From Alphaproteobacteria bacterium (lineage in GTDB: Bacteria; Pseudomonadota; Alphaproteobacteria; Puniceispirillales; UBA1172), in assembly GCA_021296375.1 (NCBI GenBank), contig JAGWAQ010000003.1, positions 1 through 28,107 on the forward strand: DNA of 28,107 nt. Reading direction: 5' to 3'. Each line of letters begins with the position of its first letter. Within the stretch, counting starts at the first letter, position 1. Below the pieces are notes generated by a model. That model was not told where the DNA came from, made no database searches, and saw only the letters and a list, made by a program, of their open reading frames with translations. The position numbers and the translations under genes are program-made. Shown piece by piece: positions 16,570 to 25,390 of the stretch.

Positions 16570-18018
16570 TCAGGCTAACACAATCCGCCCCGCGGCTCTG
16601 ATTTTTCTTGCGGTCATCCAGCACCGGATGAACAGCAATCCACTGCCCGCGGTCAGGCCAAAACACAGCCCCCAGAAGACCCCCACCGGCCCCCAGCCAA
16701 ATTGCCCCGCCAGCACAATTCCGCTCAATACCCCAACGCACCAGTAGCTGAAGATCGAGATCACCGCTGGCCATTTCGTGTCGTTGATGCCGCGCAGGAT
16801 TGAGGTGAACACCGATTGCAACCCGTCGACGATCTGGAAAATGGCGACAATAGTGACCATCGGCACGGCAATCGCCATGACGTCATCATAGAGCGCGTCA
16901 CTGGTGTTCAGAAATGCGGTGATGAACGGTTTTGTCCAGATCAACAGAACAAGGGTCAGGAGCGCGGTGATCACCAGCGTCAAGACCGAGGCGGCGATCG
17001 CCGCACGGACCGCCCCTTGAGGTTGTTGCGCCCCGGCCTCATGACCGACACGGATGGTCGAGGCCTGGGAAATCGCCAGCGGCACCATATAGGCAACAGC
17101 GGCGATTTGATTGGCAATGCCGGATGCCGCGACGGCGACCTTGCCATAAAGCCCGATGTAGAGACCGGCGACAATGAACATTCCGGTTTCGGCCAGAAGC
17201 GTTACCCCGATGGGGAACCCCACCATGAACAGCCGCCGCATCACCACCGTGTCAAACCGGAAGATACGGGCAAAGGGACGGGTGAAGCGGAACGGCTTTT
17301 GGGTGTGGATGTAAAGGGCAAGGGTGATCGCCATCAGGGTAAAGGTCAGGGATGTTGCCAGCCCGATCCCCGCAAACCCCAGGGCAGGCATGCCAAATTT
17401 GCCTTCGATAAAAATACCGTTCAAGAGGATGTTTACCACCACCCCGAAGAGATTGATGATAACGGGAGGCAGGGGGCGCTTATGGGCGGAAACATAATGC
17501 CGGAGGACGAAATAGATATAGGTGGGGATCATCCCCGGGGCGAGCATTTTTAGGAACAAATCAGCGTTGCGCGACAGCTCGGCATCTTGCCCCAGCAGCA
17601 GCAGCAAGCTCTCGCCGTGCCACATGGGGATGATGGTGACGAGCGCATAGATCACCGCCAGCCATACCCCTTGCCTCATCACCCGCCGGGCCTGTCGGCG
17701 TGAACCTGCCCCGCGCGGGGGGGAGGGGAGGGGGCTGCGCGCAAGGGGGAGGCCAATGGCGATGAAGTAAAGCGGCTGGTAAAGACGGCTGGCTTGGGTG
17801 CCCGCCGCCAGGGCATCCGCGCTGATGCTCCCCATCATGACAATATCCGCCGTCCAGACCCCGATCATGGCGACTTGCCCGATGATCAGGGGGATCGACA
17901 GTGCAATCGTGGACAGGTAATGCGACATCCAGGTGCTGTCCAGCCTGAACTCACCCGGCCCAGACTCACGGGGCGATAATGAGCGTCCAGAATAGTGGCG
18001 GTGGCGCGAAAACAGCAT
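16570..18018 (-). CDS. MATE family efflux transporter (NorM-like)
   Basis: This 482-aa membrane protein has about twelve hydrophobic segments. MATE hallmarks include PLIIGQVAMIGVWTADIVMMG in helix 1, ARRVMRQGVWLA after helix 2, and the repeat-half equivalent GFPIGVTLLAETGMF. It would use Na+ or H+ to export cationic drugs. The loop where MATE proteins usually read like a Val-Ala-Gln-Gly-Ala-Gly segment is instead LPLARSPLPSPPRGAG, encoded by a C-rich tract (minus strand, about 17705-17750), though the length is unchanged. An alternative start is the Met at 17928, which removes a 30-residue polar N-terminus. It is followed 4 bp later by glnE. Confidence 0.9.
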   Translation of the reverse strand: MLFSRHRHYSGRSLSPRESGPGEFRLDSTWMSHYLSTIALSIPLIIGQVAMIGVWTADIVMMGSISADALAAGTQASRLYQPLYFIAIGLPLARSPLPSPPRGAGSRRQARRVMRQGVWLAVIYALVTIIPMWHGESLLLLLGQDAELSRNADLFLKMLAPGMIPTYIYFVLRHYVSAHKRPLPPVIINLFGVVVNILLNGIFIEGKFGMPALGFAGIGLATSLTFTLMAITLALYIHTQKPFRFTRPFARIFRFDTVVMRRLFMVGFPIGVTLLAETGMFIVAGLYIGLYGKVAVAASGIANQIAAVAYMVPLAISQASTIRVGHEAGAQQPQGAVRAAIAASVLTLVITALLTLVLLIWTKPFITAFLNTSDALYDDVMAIAVPMVTIVAIFQIVDGLQSVFTSILRGINDTKWPAVISIFSYWCVGVLSGIVLAGQFGWGPVGVFWGLCFGLTAGSGLLFIRCWMTARKIRAAGRIVLA

Positions 18019-18190
18019 TAATCATCCCGGGTTATTGGACTGGTTGATCCATCGGGCTGTCTGGCGTCATTTTGAAAACATCAGCCGACGGGATCGCGTG
18101 CATCAGCATAGAGCATTTGTCGATCTTGGATAGCTTTAGTTGCATTGTTTTTTTTCATTTTTTTTCGCCGCGGAAAAGCCGCGGGCCATT

Positions 18191-18201
18191 GAACAGTGTT
18201 C
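18191..18201. promoter_or_regulatory. GAACAGTGTTC palindrome in the MATE / RND divergent region
   Basis: An 11-bp palindrome GAACA-G-TGTTC lies between the divergent MATE and RND operons. It may be an operator for the efflux genes. The 374-bp region 18019-18392 also holds T-rich runs at 18147-18165, a CCGCGG-AAAAG-CCGCGG hairpin at 18168-18184, and the tandem repeat at 18317-18396. The hairpin is not placed as a terminator on either strand. Confidence 0.3.
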
Positions 18202-18316
18202 CCTTGTGACTATGTTTATGGTATGAGACCGATATTCGAAAGAACGTGGTTTTCGCTCGTTATCATCAGTCGCGCTGCGGCGAAGGACAAGCCCCGATCT
18301 CCATCCTGAACATGCC

Positions 18317-18396
18317 CCTGAAGACAAGGCATAAAGACATGGGCCTGAAGACAAGGCATAAAGACAAGGGCCTGAAGACAAGGAAATTGAACATGA
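18317..18396 (+). repeat. Tandem 27-bp repeat carrying the start region of the RND adaptor
   Basis: CCTGAAGACAAGG starts at 18317, 18344 and 18371, an exact 27-bp period. Units 1 and 2 are nearly identical and unit 3 diverges after AAGG. Because 27 is nine codons, ATGs at 18312, 18339 and 18393 are in frame with one another and with the adaptor. Those at 18339 and 18393 each follow an AAGG with similar spacing. The unit is related to the 26-bp repeat at 8591-8643. Confidence 0.8.
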
Positions 18397-19601
18397 CCTC
18401 CACCCCCCGCCGATTTTCTGTTAAGGCCTTGATACGTCCGCTCGTGGCGGTGGTTATTTTGATGCTGGGTTTTGCGGGTTTTAATCTGCTTGTGGCGACC
18501 AAGCCGGAAGTCCAGTCACGCCCCCGGCTTGAAGAAGCGCGGAAAATTTCAGCGGCAATCGTCAAGGTCGTTTCAGCACAGCCTGACCATCGCGCGTTCG
18601 GCACGGTCGAAGCGGCACGTTCCGCGGATCTGCGTTTTGCTGTTGGCGGCGAGGTTGCGCAGGTCAGCGCCGATATGAAAAACGGCATGGTGGTGAAAAA
18701 GGGCACGGTTCTGGCGGAACTTGATACCGAATTGCTGCAACTGGCGCGCGAAGACATCATCACCCAGATGGACGCCGAGCAGGTCAACCTTGAGGAGCTG
18801 TCGACCCAGCTTGACTTGCGGCTCAAGCAGTATGAGCGCGTTAATGAAATGGCGGCGGCTGCCGTGGCGTCTGAAAAACAGCTTGATGAAGCGCGGTTGT
18901 CCCTGTCGGTGGCCAAGAACGCGCATCAGCAGGCTTTGGCCCGCCTGAAGCAACTTGAAACGAATTTGAAGCGGTCGTCGCGCAACCTGCGTGACGCCAA
19001 GCTCACCGCGCCTTTTGATGGCGTCTTGTCGGATGTTGTTATTGGCGAAGGCCGGGTGCTGTCGAGCGCAAATACCCTCGGGGTGATTACGGATTTGACC
19101 AGCCTTGAAGTGTCCTTTGTGGTGCCCGCGGAAATCTACGCCACCAGCGGTGATTTGATTGGCCGCGACGTCGCCGTCACCTGGAAAGCCGGAGGGCGTG
19201 ATGTCAATACCGTTATGGCGACGATCGAACGCGCCGAAGGTAATGTTGACGCCAGCGAGGGCGGCGGGCGTCTCTACGCCGCGCTTCCCCATGACGAACA
19301 GCGGGTGTTGTCGGAAATCCCTGCCGGTGCTTTTGTTGAGATTAAATATCCGTCGCTCAAGCTGGATAACATCATCATCCTGCCGGAAAGCGCCTTGTTT
19401 GACCATGAAACCGTCTACGCGGTGGTCGATAACCGCGCCGATCGCCGCAAGGTTGACGTTGTGCAGAAGCTTGATGGCGTGGTTTACCTGCGCGGGGATC
19501 TGGCTGATGGTGAGGAGATTATCATCACCCGCTTGCCGGGGCTTGGGGAAGGGACCCTGGTTGAGGTCGTTACCACAGAAGAAACAGGGGTGCAGGGCTG
19601 A
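18393..19601 (+). CDS. RND efflux periplasmic adaptor subunit (HlyD/AcrA family)
   Basis: This membrane fusion protein would link an RND pump to an outer-membrane channel. The 402-aa product starts with a basic N-terminus and one hydrophobic anchor (VVILMLGFAGFNLLVA). Next come a lipoyl/barrel-sandwich half (SADLRFAVGGEVAQV), a coiled-coil hairpin at about residues 115-190, the second lipoyl half (KLTAPFDGVLSDVVIGEG) and a beta-barrel domain. The ATG at 18393 follows AAGGAAATTGAAC. In-frame upstream ATGs at 18339 and 18312 inside a tandem repeat could give N-terminal extensions rich in Lys and Arg. The stop overlaps the permease start by one base (TGATG), showing translational coupling. No outer-membrane factor gene is present. 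Confidence 0.93.
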   Translation: MTSTPRRFSVKALIRPLVAVVILMLGFAGFNLLVATKPEVQSRPRLEEARKISAAIVKVVSAQPDHRAFGTVEAARSADLRFAVGGEVAQVSADMKNGMVVKKGTVLAELDTELLQLAREDIITQMDAEQVNLEELSTQLDLRLKQYERVNEMAAAAVASEKQLDEARLSLSVAKNAHQQALARLKQLETNLKRSSRNLRDAKLTAPFDGVLSDVVIGEGRVLSSANTLGVITDLTSLEVSFVVPAEIYATSGDLIGRDVAVTWKAGGRDVNTVMATIERAEGNVDASEGGGRLYAALPHDEQRVLSEIPAGAFVEIKYPSLKLDNIIILPESALFDHETVYAVVDNRADRRKVDVVQKLDGVVYLRGDLADGEEIIITRLPGLGEGTLVEVVTTEETGVQG

Positions 19602-22600
19602 TGAAATCCTCTCCCTTTCTGCAATTTTTTATTCGCCACAACACCGCGGCAAATTTGCTGATGATCCTGATGCTGGTCATCGGGTTCATTTCCCTTGACC
19701 GGCTGAACCGCCAATTCTTCCCGAGTTTTGATGTCGAGGTGGTGGCGGTTAATGTCACCTGGTCGGGCGCCACCGCGGAAGATGTTGATGCCAATATCGT
19801 CCAGCCGCTGGAACCGGAGTTGCGGACCATTTCCAATGTCAAAAAGGTCATCTCCAACAGTTACGAAGGCAGCGCAAGTATTCAGGTTGAATTCAAATTC
19901 GGCACTGACATGAAGCAAGCGCTGGCGGATGTGGAAACCGCGGTTGACCAGATCGATTTCCCCGAAGAAGCCGAACAACCGCGCGTCATCAAAGCCGAGT
20001 TTTATGACCGTATTTCCACCCTCGTGCTGTCAGGCCCGTTTAGTGTTGATGCCTTGCGCGTCATCTCCAAGGGCGTCAAGGAAGACCTCCAGCGGCTTGG
20101 TGTCGATAAGGTGGATATCAGCGGCTTGCCGTCGGAAACCATCAGGATTGAGGTCAGTGAAACCGAACTTGCGCGGCTCGGGATGTCCCTGACGGATATT
20201 TCCGCCGCCATCAGCCGCACCTCGCTTGATGTGCCGGCAGGGCGTCTGGCCGATGGGGCCTTGCGGGTCCGTTCCCTCGGTTTGCTGAAGACCGCGGCGG
20301 AATACGAAAATGTCGAAATCATCAGCCGGCCTGATGGCTCTCGGGTGCTGCTGAAGGACATCGCGACCATCACCGAGCAGACCGATGAAAGCAGTTACGT
20401 TTCCCTGACACGCAAGGGCATCAATGCGGTTGAGCTGGAATTCCGCCGTGGCAAATCCAGTGACTCCCTGGATATCAACGCGACCATTCAGGACTGGTTG
20501 ACCAATTTCAGGAAAACCGCGCCCGAAAGCCTCATCATTGAGCAATATGATATCCGCGCCAACCTGATTCAGGAACGTATTTCCCTGCTGGTGAAAAACG
20601 GCCTCGGGGGGCTGGTGCTGGTGGTGGCGGTGCTGTTCATCTTCCTGTCGGGCCGTGTTGCCTTCTGGGTGGCGACGGGGATTCCCGTGGCGTTTCTGGC
20701 GACATTCGGGGTCATGCTGGCCATGGGGCAAACGATTAACATGATCTCCCTGTTCGGGTTGATCATGGCGCTGGGGATCGTGGTGGATGACGCCATCGTG
20801 ATTGGTGAGCATACGGAATACCTGCGTCATAAACGCAAAATTCCTCTGGCGGAAGCGGCGGGGATTGCGGCAACCCGCATGGGGCCGCCGGTGGTCTCCG
20901 CCATGCTGACAACGGTGGCGGCCTTCCTGCCGCTGTTTACCGTCAAGGGGATTATTGGCGAAATCATCTCCGCTATCCCGATGGTGGTGGTGGCGGTGCT
21001 GATCGCCAGCTTGCTTGAGGTGTTCTTTATCTTGCCCGCGCACCTTGCCCATTTCGGCGGCAAGGATGACGCCAAGCCATCGCGGTTCCGGGTCTGGTTT
21101 GATGCCAAATTCAATGCCTTCAAGGATGGCCCGTTCCGCCGCTTTGTGGCGCTCGCCATTCGTTGGCGAATGGCGACCCTGGCGCTTGCGTTCGGGATGC
21201 TGATCCTGTCGATCGGCATGATGGCAGGGGGACGGGTGAATTTCGTCTTCTTCTCCTCGCCTGAAGCGGATATCGCTTTCGGCAATGTTGTCATGGCGCC
21301 GGGCACCCCGCGAAGCCAGACCGAAAACATGCTGGTGGAACTTGAGCGCGCCCTCGACGCAACGGAAGCCCGACTGACCAATGGCGAAGGCGGGCTTGTC
21401 CAGATGTCCCTCGCCACCCTTGGCGCCACCTTGCGCGGGGATGAAGGCGGTTCCGGCCGCGGGGCGTCGGATAACCTTGCGGGCATTCAGGTCGAGCTGC
21501 TTACCGCCGATAAACGTTCGGTGCGGATGAAGGATTTTGTCAACGCCTGGAAAGCTGAAGTTCAGCCCCTGCCCGGGCTTGACCGTCTGACCATTCGCGC
21601 GCCAGCAGGTGGCCCGCCGGGACGTGATGTTGATGTCCGCCTGATGGGGGATGACCTCGAGGTGCTGAAAGCCGCCGCCGGTGAAGTCATGGCCATCATC
21701 AAAACCGTGCCAAGTGCAAATGCCGTGAGTGAAAACCTGTCCTATGGCGCGGAAGAGCGGATCATCCGCTTGACGCCACTCGGCAAAGCGCTGGGCTTTT
21801 CCGTATCGTCGGTGGGGCAGCAGTTGCGCGGCTCGCTTGATGGCGCGGTGGTCAAGCGTTTCCCGAGAGGGGACGAAGAGGTGACGGTGCGCCTTGGCCT
21901 GCCTGAAGACGAACCCCCGAACGCCACTATCGGTGATCTGCGGGTGATCGCGCCAAACGGGCAATACGTTCAGTTGGCGGATATCGCGACGGTTGAAAAC
22001 CGCCTCGGCTTTTCGGTGGTGCGCCGCCAGGACGGGTTCAGGGAAGTGTCGGTGACAGCTGACCTCGACAGTTCCGTGATCACCACCCCCGAAGCGCTTG
22101 AGAAGATTGTCGCTGGCGGACTTGGCGATATTGCCTCGAAATATAACCTGCGCTACCGGTTCGACGGCCGTGACACTGAACGCGCCGAAGCCTTTGCGGA
22201 TATGAGCACCGGTGCGTTGATGGCGCTGGTCTGCATTTATATCATTCTGGCCTGGGTGTTCTCGTCATGGGTTCAGCCCCTCGCCGTGATGATCATGATC
22301 CCGTTTGCGCTGATCGGCGCGGTGCTGGGGCATTACGTCATGGGGCTGACGATGACCATCCTGTCGATGTTCGCGCTGATCGCCCTGGCGGGGATTGTGG
22401 TGAATAACTCGATCATTCTGGTGTCGACCATTGAACGACGGCTGGAGGAATCGGATGGCGACTGGATGGAGGCGATCCTGTCGGGGACTGTCGATCGCTT
22501 GCGGCCGGTGATCCTGACCTCCTTCACCACGATATGCGGCCTGTCGACCTTGATGTTTGAAACCTCACTGCAAGCGCAGTTCCTGATCCCCATGGCCACG

Positions 22601-22753
22601 ACGATTGTCTTCGGGCTGGCGATCACCACCCTGCTGGTGCTGTTTGTGGTGCCGTCGACCCTGGCGTTGGGGATTGATGCCGGCAATGCCGGCAAGGGGC
22701 TGAAGCGGCTGGTTCTGCGTGTGCTGAAACGTAACCCTCAGGCGGCGGAATGA
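19601..22753 (+). CDS. RND efflux transporter permease subunit
   Basis: This is a proton-driven inner-membrane RND pump of 1050 aa, the standard length. The N-terminal helix is followed by a large periplasmic loop. The helix-4 region has GLIMALGIVVDDAIVIGEHTE with the paired proton-relay Asp residues. A second large periplasmic loop and the final helix bundle (GIVVNNSIILVSTIERR) complete the duplicated fold. The sequence fits the multidrug/acriflavine group rather than metal pumps, but the substrate is unknown. It overlaps the adaptor by one base and overlaps hisI by four (ATGA). Confidence 0.95.
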   Translation: MKSSPFLQFFIRHNTAANLLMILMLVIGFISLDRLNRQFFPSFDVEVVAVNVTWSGATAEDVDANIVQPLEPELRTISNVKKVISNSYEGSASIQVEFKFGTDMKQALADVETAVDQIDFPEEAEQPRVIKAEFYDRISTLVLSGPFSVDALRVISKGVKEDLQRLGVDKVDISGLPSETIRIEVSETELARLGMSLTDISAAISRTSLDVPAGRLADGALRVRSLGLLKTAAEYENVEIISRPDGSRVLLKDIATITEQTDESSYVSLTRKGINAVELEFRRGKSSDSLDINATIQDWLTNFRKTAPESLIIEQYDIRANLIQERISLLVKNGLGGLVLVVAVLFIFLSGRVAFWVATGIPVAFLATFGVMLAMGQTINMISLFGLIMALGIVVDDAIVIGEHTEYLRHKRKIPLAEAAGIAATRMGPPVVSAMLTTVAAFLPLFTVKGIIGEIISAIPMVVVAVLIASLLEVFFILPAHLAHFGGKDDAKPSRFRVWFDAKFNAFKDGPFRRFVALAIRWRMATLALAFGMLILSIGMMAGGRVNFVFFSSPEADIAFGNVVMAPGTPRSQTENMLVELERALDATEARLTNGEGGLVQMSLATLGATLRGDEGGSGRGASDNLAGIQVELLTADKRSVRMKDFVNAWKAEVQPLPGLDRLTIRAPAGGPPGRDVDVRLMGDDLEVLKAAAGEVMAIIKTVPSANAVSENLSYGAEERIIRLTPLGKALGFSVSSVGQQLRGSLDGAVVKRFPRGDEEVTVRLGLPEDEPPNATIGDLRVIAPNGQYVQLADIATVENRLGFSVVRRQDGFREVSVTADLDSSVITTPEALEKIVAGGLGDIASKYNLRYRFDGRDTERAEAFADMSTGALMALVCIYIILAWVFSSWVQPLAVMIMIPFALIGAVLGHYVMGLTMTILSMFALIALAGIVVNNSIILVSTIERRLEESDGDWMEAILSGTVDRLRPVILTSFTTICGLSTLMFETSLQAQFLIPMATTIVFGLAITTLLVLFVVPSTLALGIDAGNAGKGLKRLVLRVLKRNPQAAE

Positions 22754-23076
22754 TGCTGGAGAACGTCAACTACAATGCTGACGGGCTGGTCCCTGCCATT
22801 GCGCAATGCGTCGCCACCGGTGATGTGTTGATGATGGCCTGGATGAATGCCGAAAGCCTTGCCCTGACGCTGTCGACAGGGCGGGTGACCTATTACTCCC
22901 GTTCACGGCAAGAGCTGTGGGAAAAGGGCCTGACGTCGGGGCATGTGCAGAAACTTGTTTCCGCCCGCATCGATTGCGATGGTGACACCATCCTGCTTCA
23001 GGTCGAGCAAACCGGCGCCGCTTGCCATACCGGTGAACGGACATGCTTTTTCACGCTACTGACCGGTGAGGCGTAA
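22750..23076 (+). CDS. hisI: Phosphoribosyl-AMP cyclohydrolase
   Basis: HisI opens the adenine ring of PR-AMP in the third step of histidine synthesis. The 108-aa protein contains YYSRSRQELWEKG, the metal-binding ARIDCDGD and the zinc-binding ACHTGERTCFF, all intact. Length is normal for a stand-alone cyclohydrolase without the HisE domain. Its ATG at 22750 overlaps the RND permease stop; a second ATG at 22753 is equally possible. The placement behind an efflux pump is unusual for a histidine gene. It is followed by rlmE one base after its stop. Confidence 0.95.
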   Translation: MMLENVNYNADGLVPAIAQCVATGDVLMMAWMNAESLALTLSTGRVTYYSRSRQELWEKGLTSGHVQKLVSARIDCDGDTILLQVEQTGAACHTGERTCFFTLLTGEA

Positions 23077-23077
23077 C

Positions 23078-23824
23078 ATGACCACTCCCAAAAAAGGCTC
23101 CAGCGGGCGCAGTTATCGCGGCGATGCCGGGGTGACGATTACCCCGAAAAAATCCCGCGGTCGAACGGAATCCTCACGTCGCTGGATCCAGCGTCAGCTC
23201 AATGACCCGTTTGTGGCAGAAGCCAAGGCCAGGGGGTTTCGCTCCCGCGCCGCCCTGAAGCTCGAGCAGATGGACCAGAAAAACAAGATCATCAAGCCTC
23301 ATGACGCGGTGCTTGATCTCGGTTGCGCTCCCGGCGGATGGCTGCAATACGCCAGTCAGAAGATCGGCTTGACGCAAGGCCATGGCCGGTTGGTGGGGAT
23401 TGACCTGCTCGACACGGACCCGGTGCCGGGGGCCGATATCCTGAAAGGCGATATCAATGATGACGCCATGATGCGTGAGCTGATCCGCCTGTTGGGCGGC
23501 AAGGCGGATGTCGTGCTGTCGGATATGGCGGCGGATACAACGGGCCACCGCGCGACGGACCATCTGCGCACCACGGCTTTGCTGGACATCGCGCTCGACA
23601 TGGCCTGCCGAGTGCTTAACCCTGGCGGGGTGTTTCTGGCAAAATGTTTCCGCGGCGGGGCGGAAAAGGACGCGCTTGATTTGATGCGGCGGGATTTCGC
23701 CATCGTCAAACACGTCAAGCCCGCCGCCAGCAGGCAGGAGTCGGTGGAAAGCTATGTTCTGGCCAGCGGCTATCGCGGCACCAATATTTCCGATGATGAC
23801 ACAAATGCTGGTGGCATGCGGTAA
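23078..23824 (+). CDS. rlmE: 23S rRNA (uridine 2'-O) methyltransferase
   Basis: RlmE (FtsJ/RrmJ) methylates the 2'-O of U2552 (E. coli numbering) in 23S rRNA late in 50S assembly. The 248-aa protein has the SAM-binding DLGCAPGGWLQYA. The K-D-K-E catalytic tetrad is visible in FRSRAALKLEQ, VLSDMAADTTGH, FLAKCFRGG and RQESVESYVLA. A basic N-terminal extension of about 45 residues precedes the fold, as in other alphaproteobacterial members. The ATG at 23078 is preferred over an in-frame GTG at 23066 because GAGG lies about 8 nt upstream. It starts one base after the hisI stop. Confidence 0.94.
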   Translation: MTTPKKGSSGRSYRGDAGVTITPKKSRGRTESSRRWIQRQLNDPFVAEAKARGFRSRAALKLEQMDQKNKIIKPHDAVLDLGCAPGGWLQYASQKIGLTQGHGRLVGIDLLDTDPVPGADILKGDINDDAMMRELIRLLGGKADVVLSDMAADTTGHRATDHLRTTALLDIALDMACRVLNPGGVFLAKCFRGGAEKDALDLMRRDFAIVKHVKPAASRQESVESYVLASGYRGTNISDDDTNAGGMR

Positions 23825-23827
23825 ATT

Positions 23828-23883
23828 CCCCTCAATATTTATGGAAAATCCCGAAGTTCAGCCTTTCTTTTTGAGGGGTTTTT
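23828..23883 (+). terminator. Possible terminator between rlmE and guaB
   Basis: CCCCTCAA (23828-23835) and TTGAGGGG (23871-23878) can pair and are followed by five T. The 35-nt loop is long for an intrinsic terminator, so this could equally be an attenuator-like leader hairpin for guaB. It is not a recognised purine riboswitch. Confidence 0.4.
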
Positions 23884-23920
23884 CGATATATTCTGGTCGC
23901 ATCATATAAATGGAGCCGAT

Positions 23921-25381
23921 ATGCCCATCACCGATGCTTATACCTTCGACGACGTCCTTCTGAAACCCGCGGCCTCTGAAATTTTGCCGTCGGAAGCTGA
24001 TGTTTCCACCCGCCTGACGCGATCCCTTAATCTCAACATGCCGCTCCTGTCCGCCGCCATGGACACGATCACGGAAAGCCATCTTGCCATCACCATGGCG
24101 CAGTTGGGGGGGATGGGCATTATCCACAAAAACATGGATATCGACAGCCACGCCAAAGAGGTGGCGGCGGTCAAACGCTTTGAAGCGGGGATGGTGGTCA
24201 ACCCCCTGACGATCGAGGCGGATAAAACCCTTGGTGATGCGCTGGCCTTGATGCGTGATCAGGGCATCAGCGGGATCCCCGTGGTCGAACCGGGCAGTGA
24301 AAAGCTGGTGGGGATTCTGACCAACCGTGATGTGCGTTTTGCTGAAGACCCCCTCGAAAGCGTCCGCACCTTGATGACCCGTGATGTCGTCACCGCGTCG
24401 GAAAACATCACCCATGATGAGGCGCGCAAGCTGCTGCATGCCCACCGTATCGAAAAACTGGTGATTGTGGATGATGCCCATCGCTGCATCGGGCTGGTGA
24501 CGGTCAAGGATATGGAAAAGGCCCAGACCTACCCTGATGCCGCCAAGGACAGCTCCGGCCGGTTGCTGGTGGGGGCGGCGATTGGCGCTGGTCCCGACGG
24601 GCTTGAACGCGCCGAAGCCTTGATGGCCTGCGGGGTTGATGTGCTGGTGGTGGATACCGCCCATGGCCATTCCGAAGGCGTCTTGTCGGCGGTTGGCGCG
24701 GTTCGTGCCATGTCAAATGATGTTCAGATCATCGCTGGCAATATCGCCACGGGGGAAGGGGCGGAAGCGCTCATCAAGGCCGGGGCAGATGCCGTCAAGA
24801 TCGGCATTGGCCCGGGGTCGATTTGCACCACCCGTATGGTCGCCGGGGTAGGCGTTCCGCAATTGACGGCGGTTATGGATGCCTCTGCCGCCTGCCGCAA
24901 AGCCGGTGTGCCCTGCATCGCCGATGGCGGGATCAAATATTCAGGTGATCTGGCGAAAGCCATTGCCGCCGGTGCCGATTGCGCCATGATCGGCTCCATG
25001 CTGGCGGGAACCGATGAAACCCCGGGGGAAGTTTTCCTCTATCAGGGGCGGTCGTATAAAGCCTATCGCGGCATGGGGTCATTGGGCGCCATGGCGCGCG
25101 GGTCCGCGGACCGGTATTTTCAGGCGGAAGTCTCGCAACCGCTCAAGCTCGTGCCTGAAGGGATCGAAGGCCAGGTCCCCTATAAAGGCGCCGCTGGCGC
25201 GGTGGTTCACCAGATGCTGGGGGGCTTGAAAGCCGCCATGGGTTATACCGGCAACGCCACGATAGCCGCCATGCAGACCAATTGCGACTTTGTCAAAATC
25301 ACCGGGGCGGGGCTGAAGGAAAGCCATGTTCATGATGTCACCATCACCCGTGAAGCGCCGAATTACCGCCCTAACCTCTAA
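23921..25381 (+). CDS. guaB: IMP dehydrogenase
   Basis: GuaB oxidises IMP to XMP with NAD, the committed step to GMP. The 486-aa protein has the N-terminal YTFDDVLLKPA, a CBS pair at about residues 95-205 (GISGIPVVEPGSEKLVGILTNRD; RIEKLVIVDDAHRCIGLVTVKD), and a barrel with GIGPGSICTTR in which Cys302 is catalytic. The flap region reads YRGMGSLGAM. GGAG lies 6 nt upstream of the ATG. guaA follows by 9 bp, so the two form a GMP-synthesis operon. Confidence 0.97.
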   Translation: MPITDAYTFDDVLLKPAASEILPSEADVSTRLTRSLNLNMPLLSAAMDTITESHLAITMAQLGGMGIIHKNMDIDSHAKEVAAVKRFEAGMVVNPLTIEADKTLGDALALMRDQGISGIPVVEPGSEKLVGILTNRDVRFAEDPLESVRTLMTRDVVTASENITHDEARKLLHAHRIEKLVIVDDAHRCIGLVTVKDMEKAQTYPDAAKDSSGRLLVGAAIGAGPDGLERAEALMACGVDVLVVDTAHGHSEGVLSAVGAVRAMSNDVQIIAGNIATGEGAEALIKAGADAVKIGIGPGSICTTRMVAGVGVPQLTAVMDASAACRKAGVPCIADGGIKYSGDLAKAIAAGADCAMIGSMLAGTDETPGEVFLYQGRSYKAYRGMGSLGAMARGSADRYFQAEVSQPLKLVPEGIEGQVPYKGAAGAVVHQMLGGLKAAMGYTGNATIAAMQTNCDFVKITGAGLKESHVHDVTITREAPNYRPNL

Positions 25382-25390
25382 GGCCCTGCC

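Noticed and set aside
18147..18184. T-run plus CCGCGG hairpin as a terminator
   Set aside because: On the plus strand the T-run precedes the hairpin, and on the minus strand the hairpin is followed by A, so neither strand has the terminator order.
23825..23920. Purine riboswitch before guaB
   Set aside because: The region is too short and lacks the three-way junction consensus; only a long-loop hairpin is visible.
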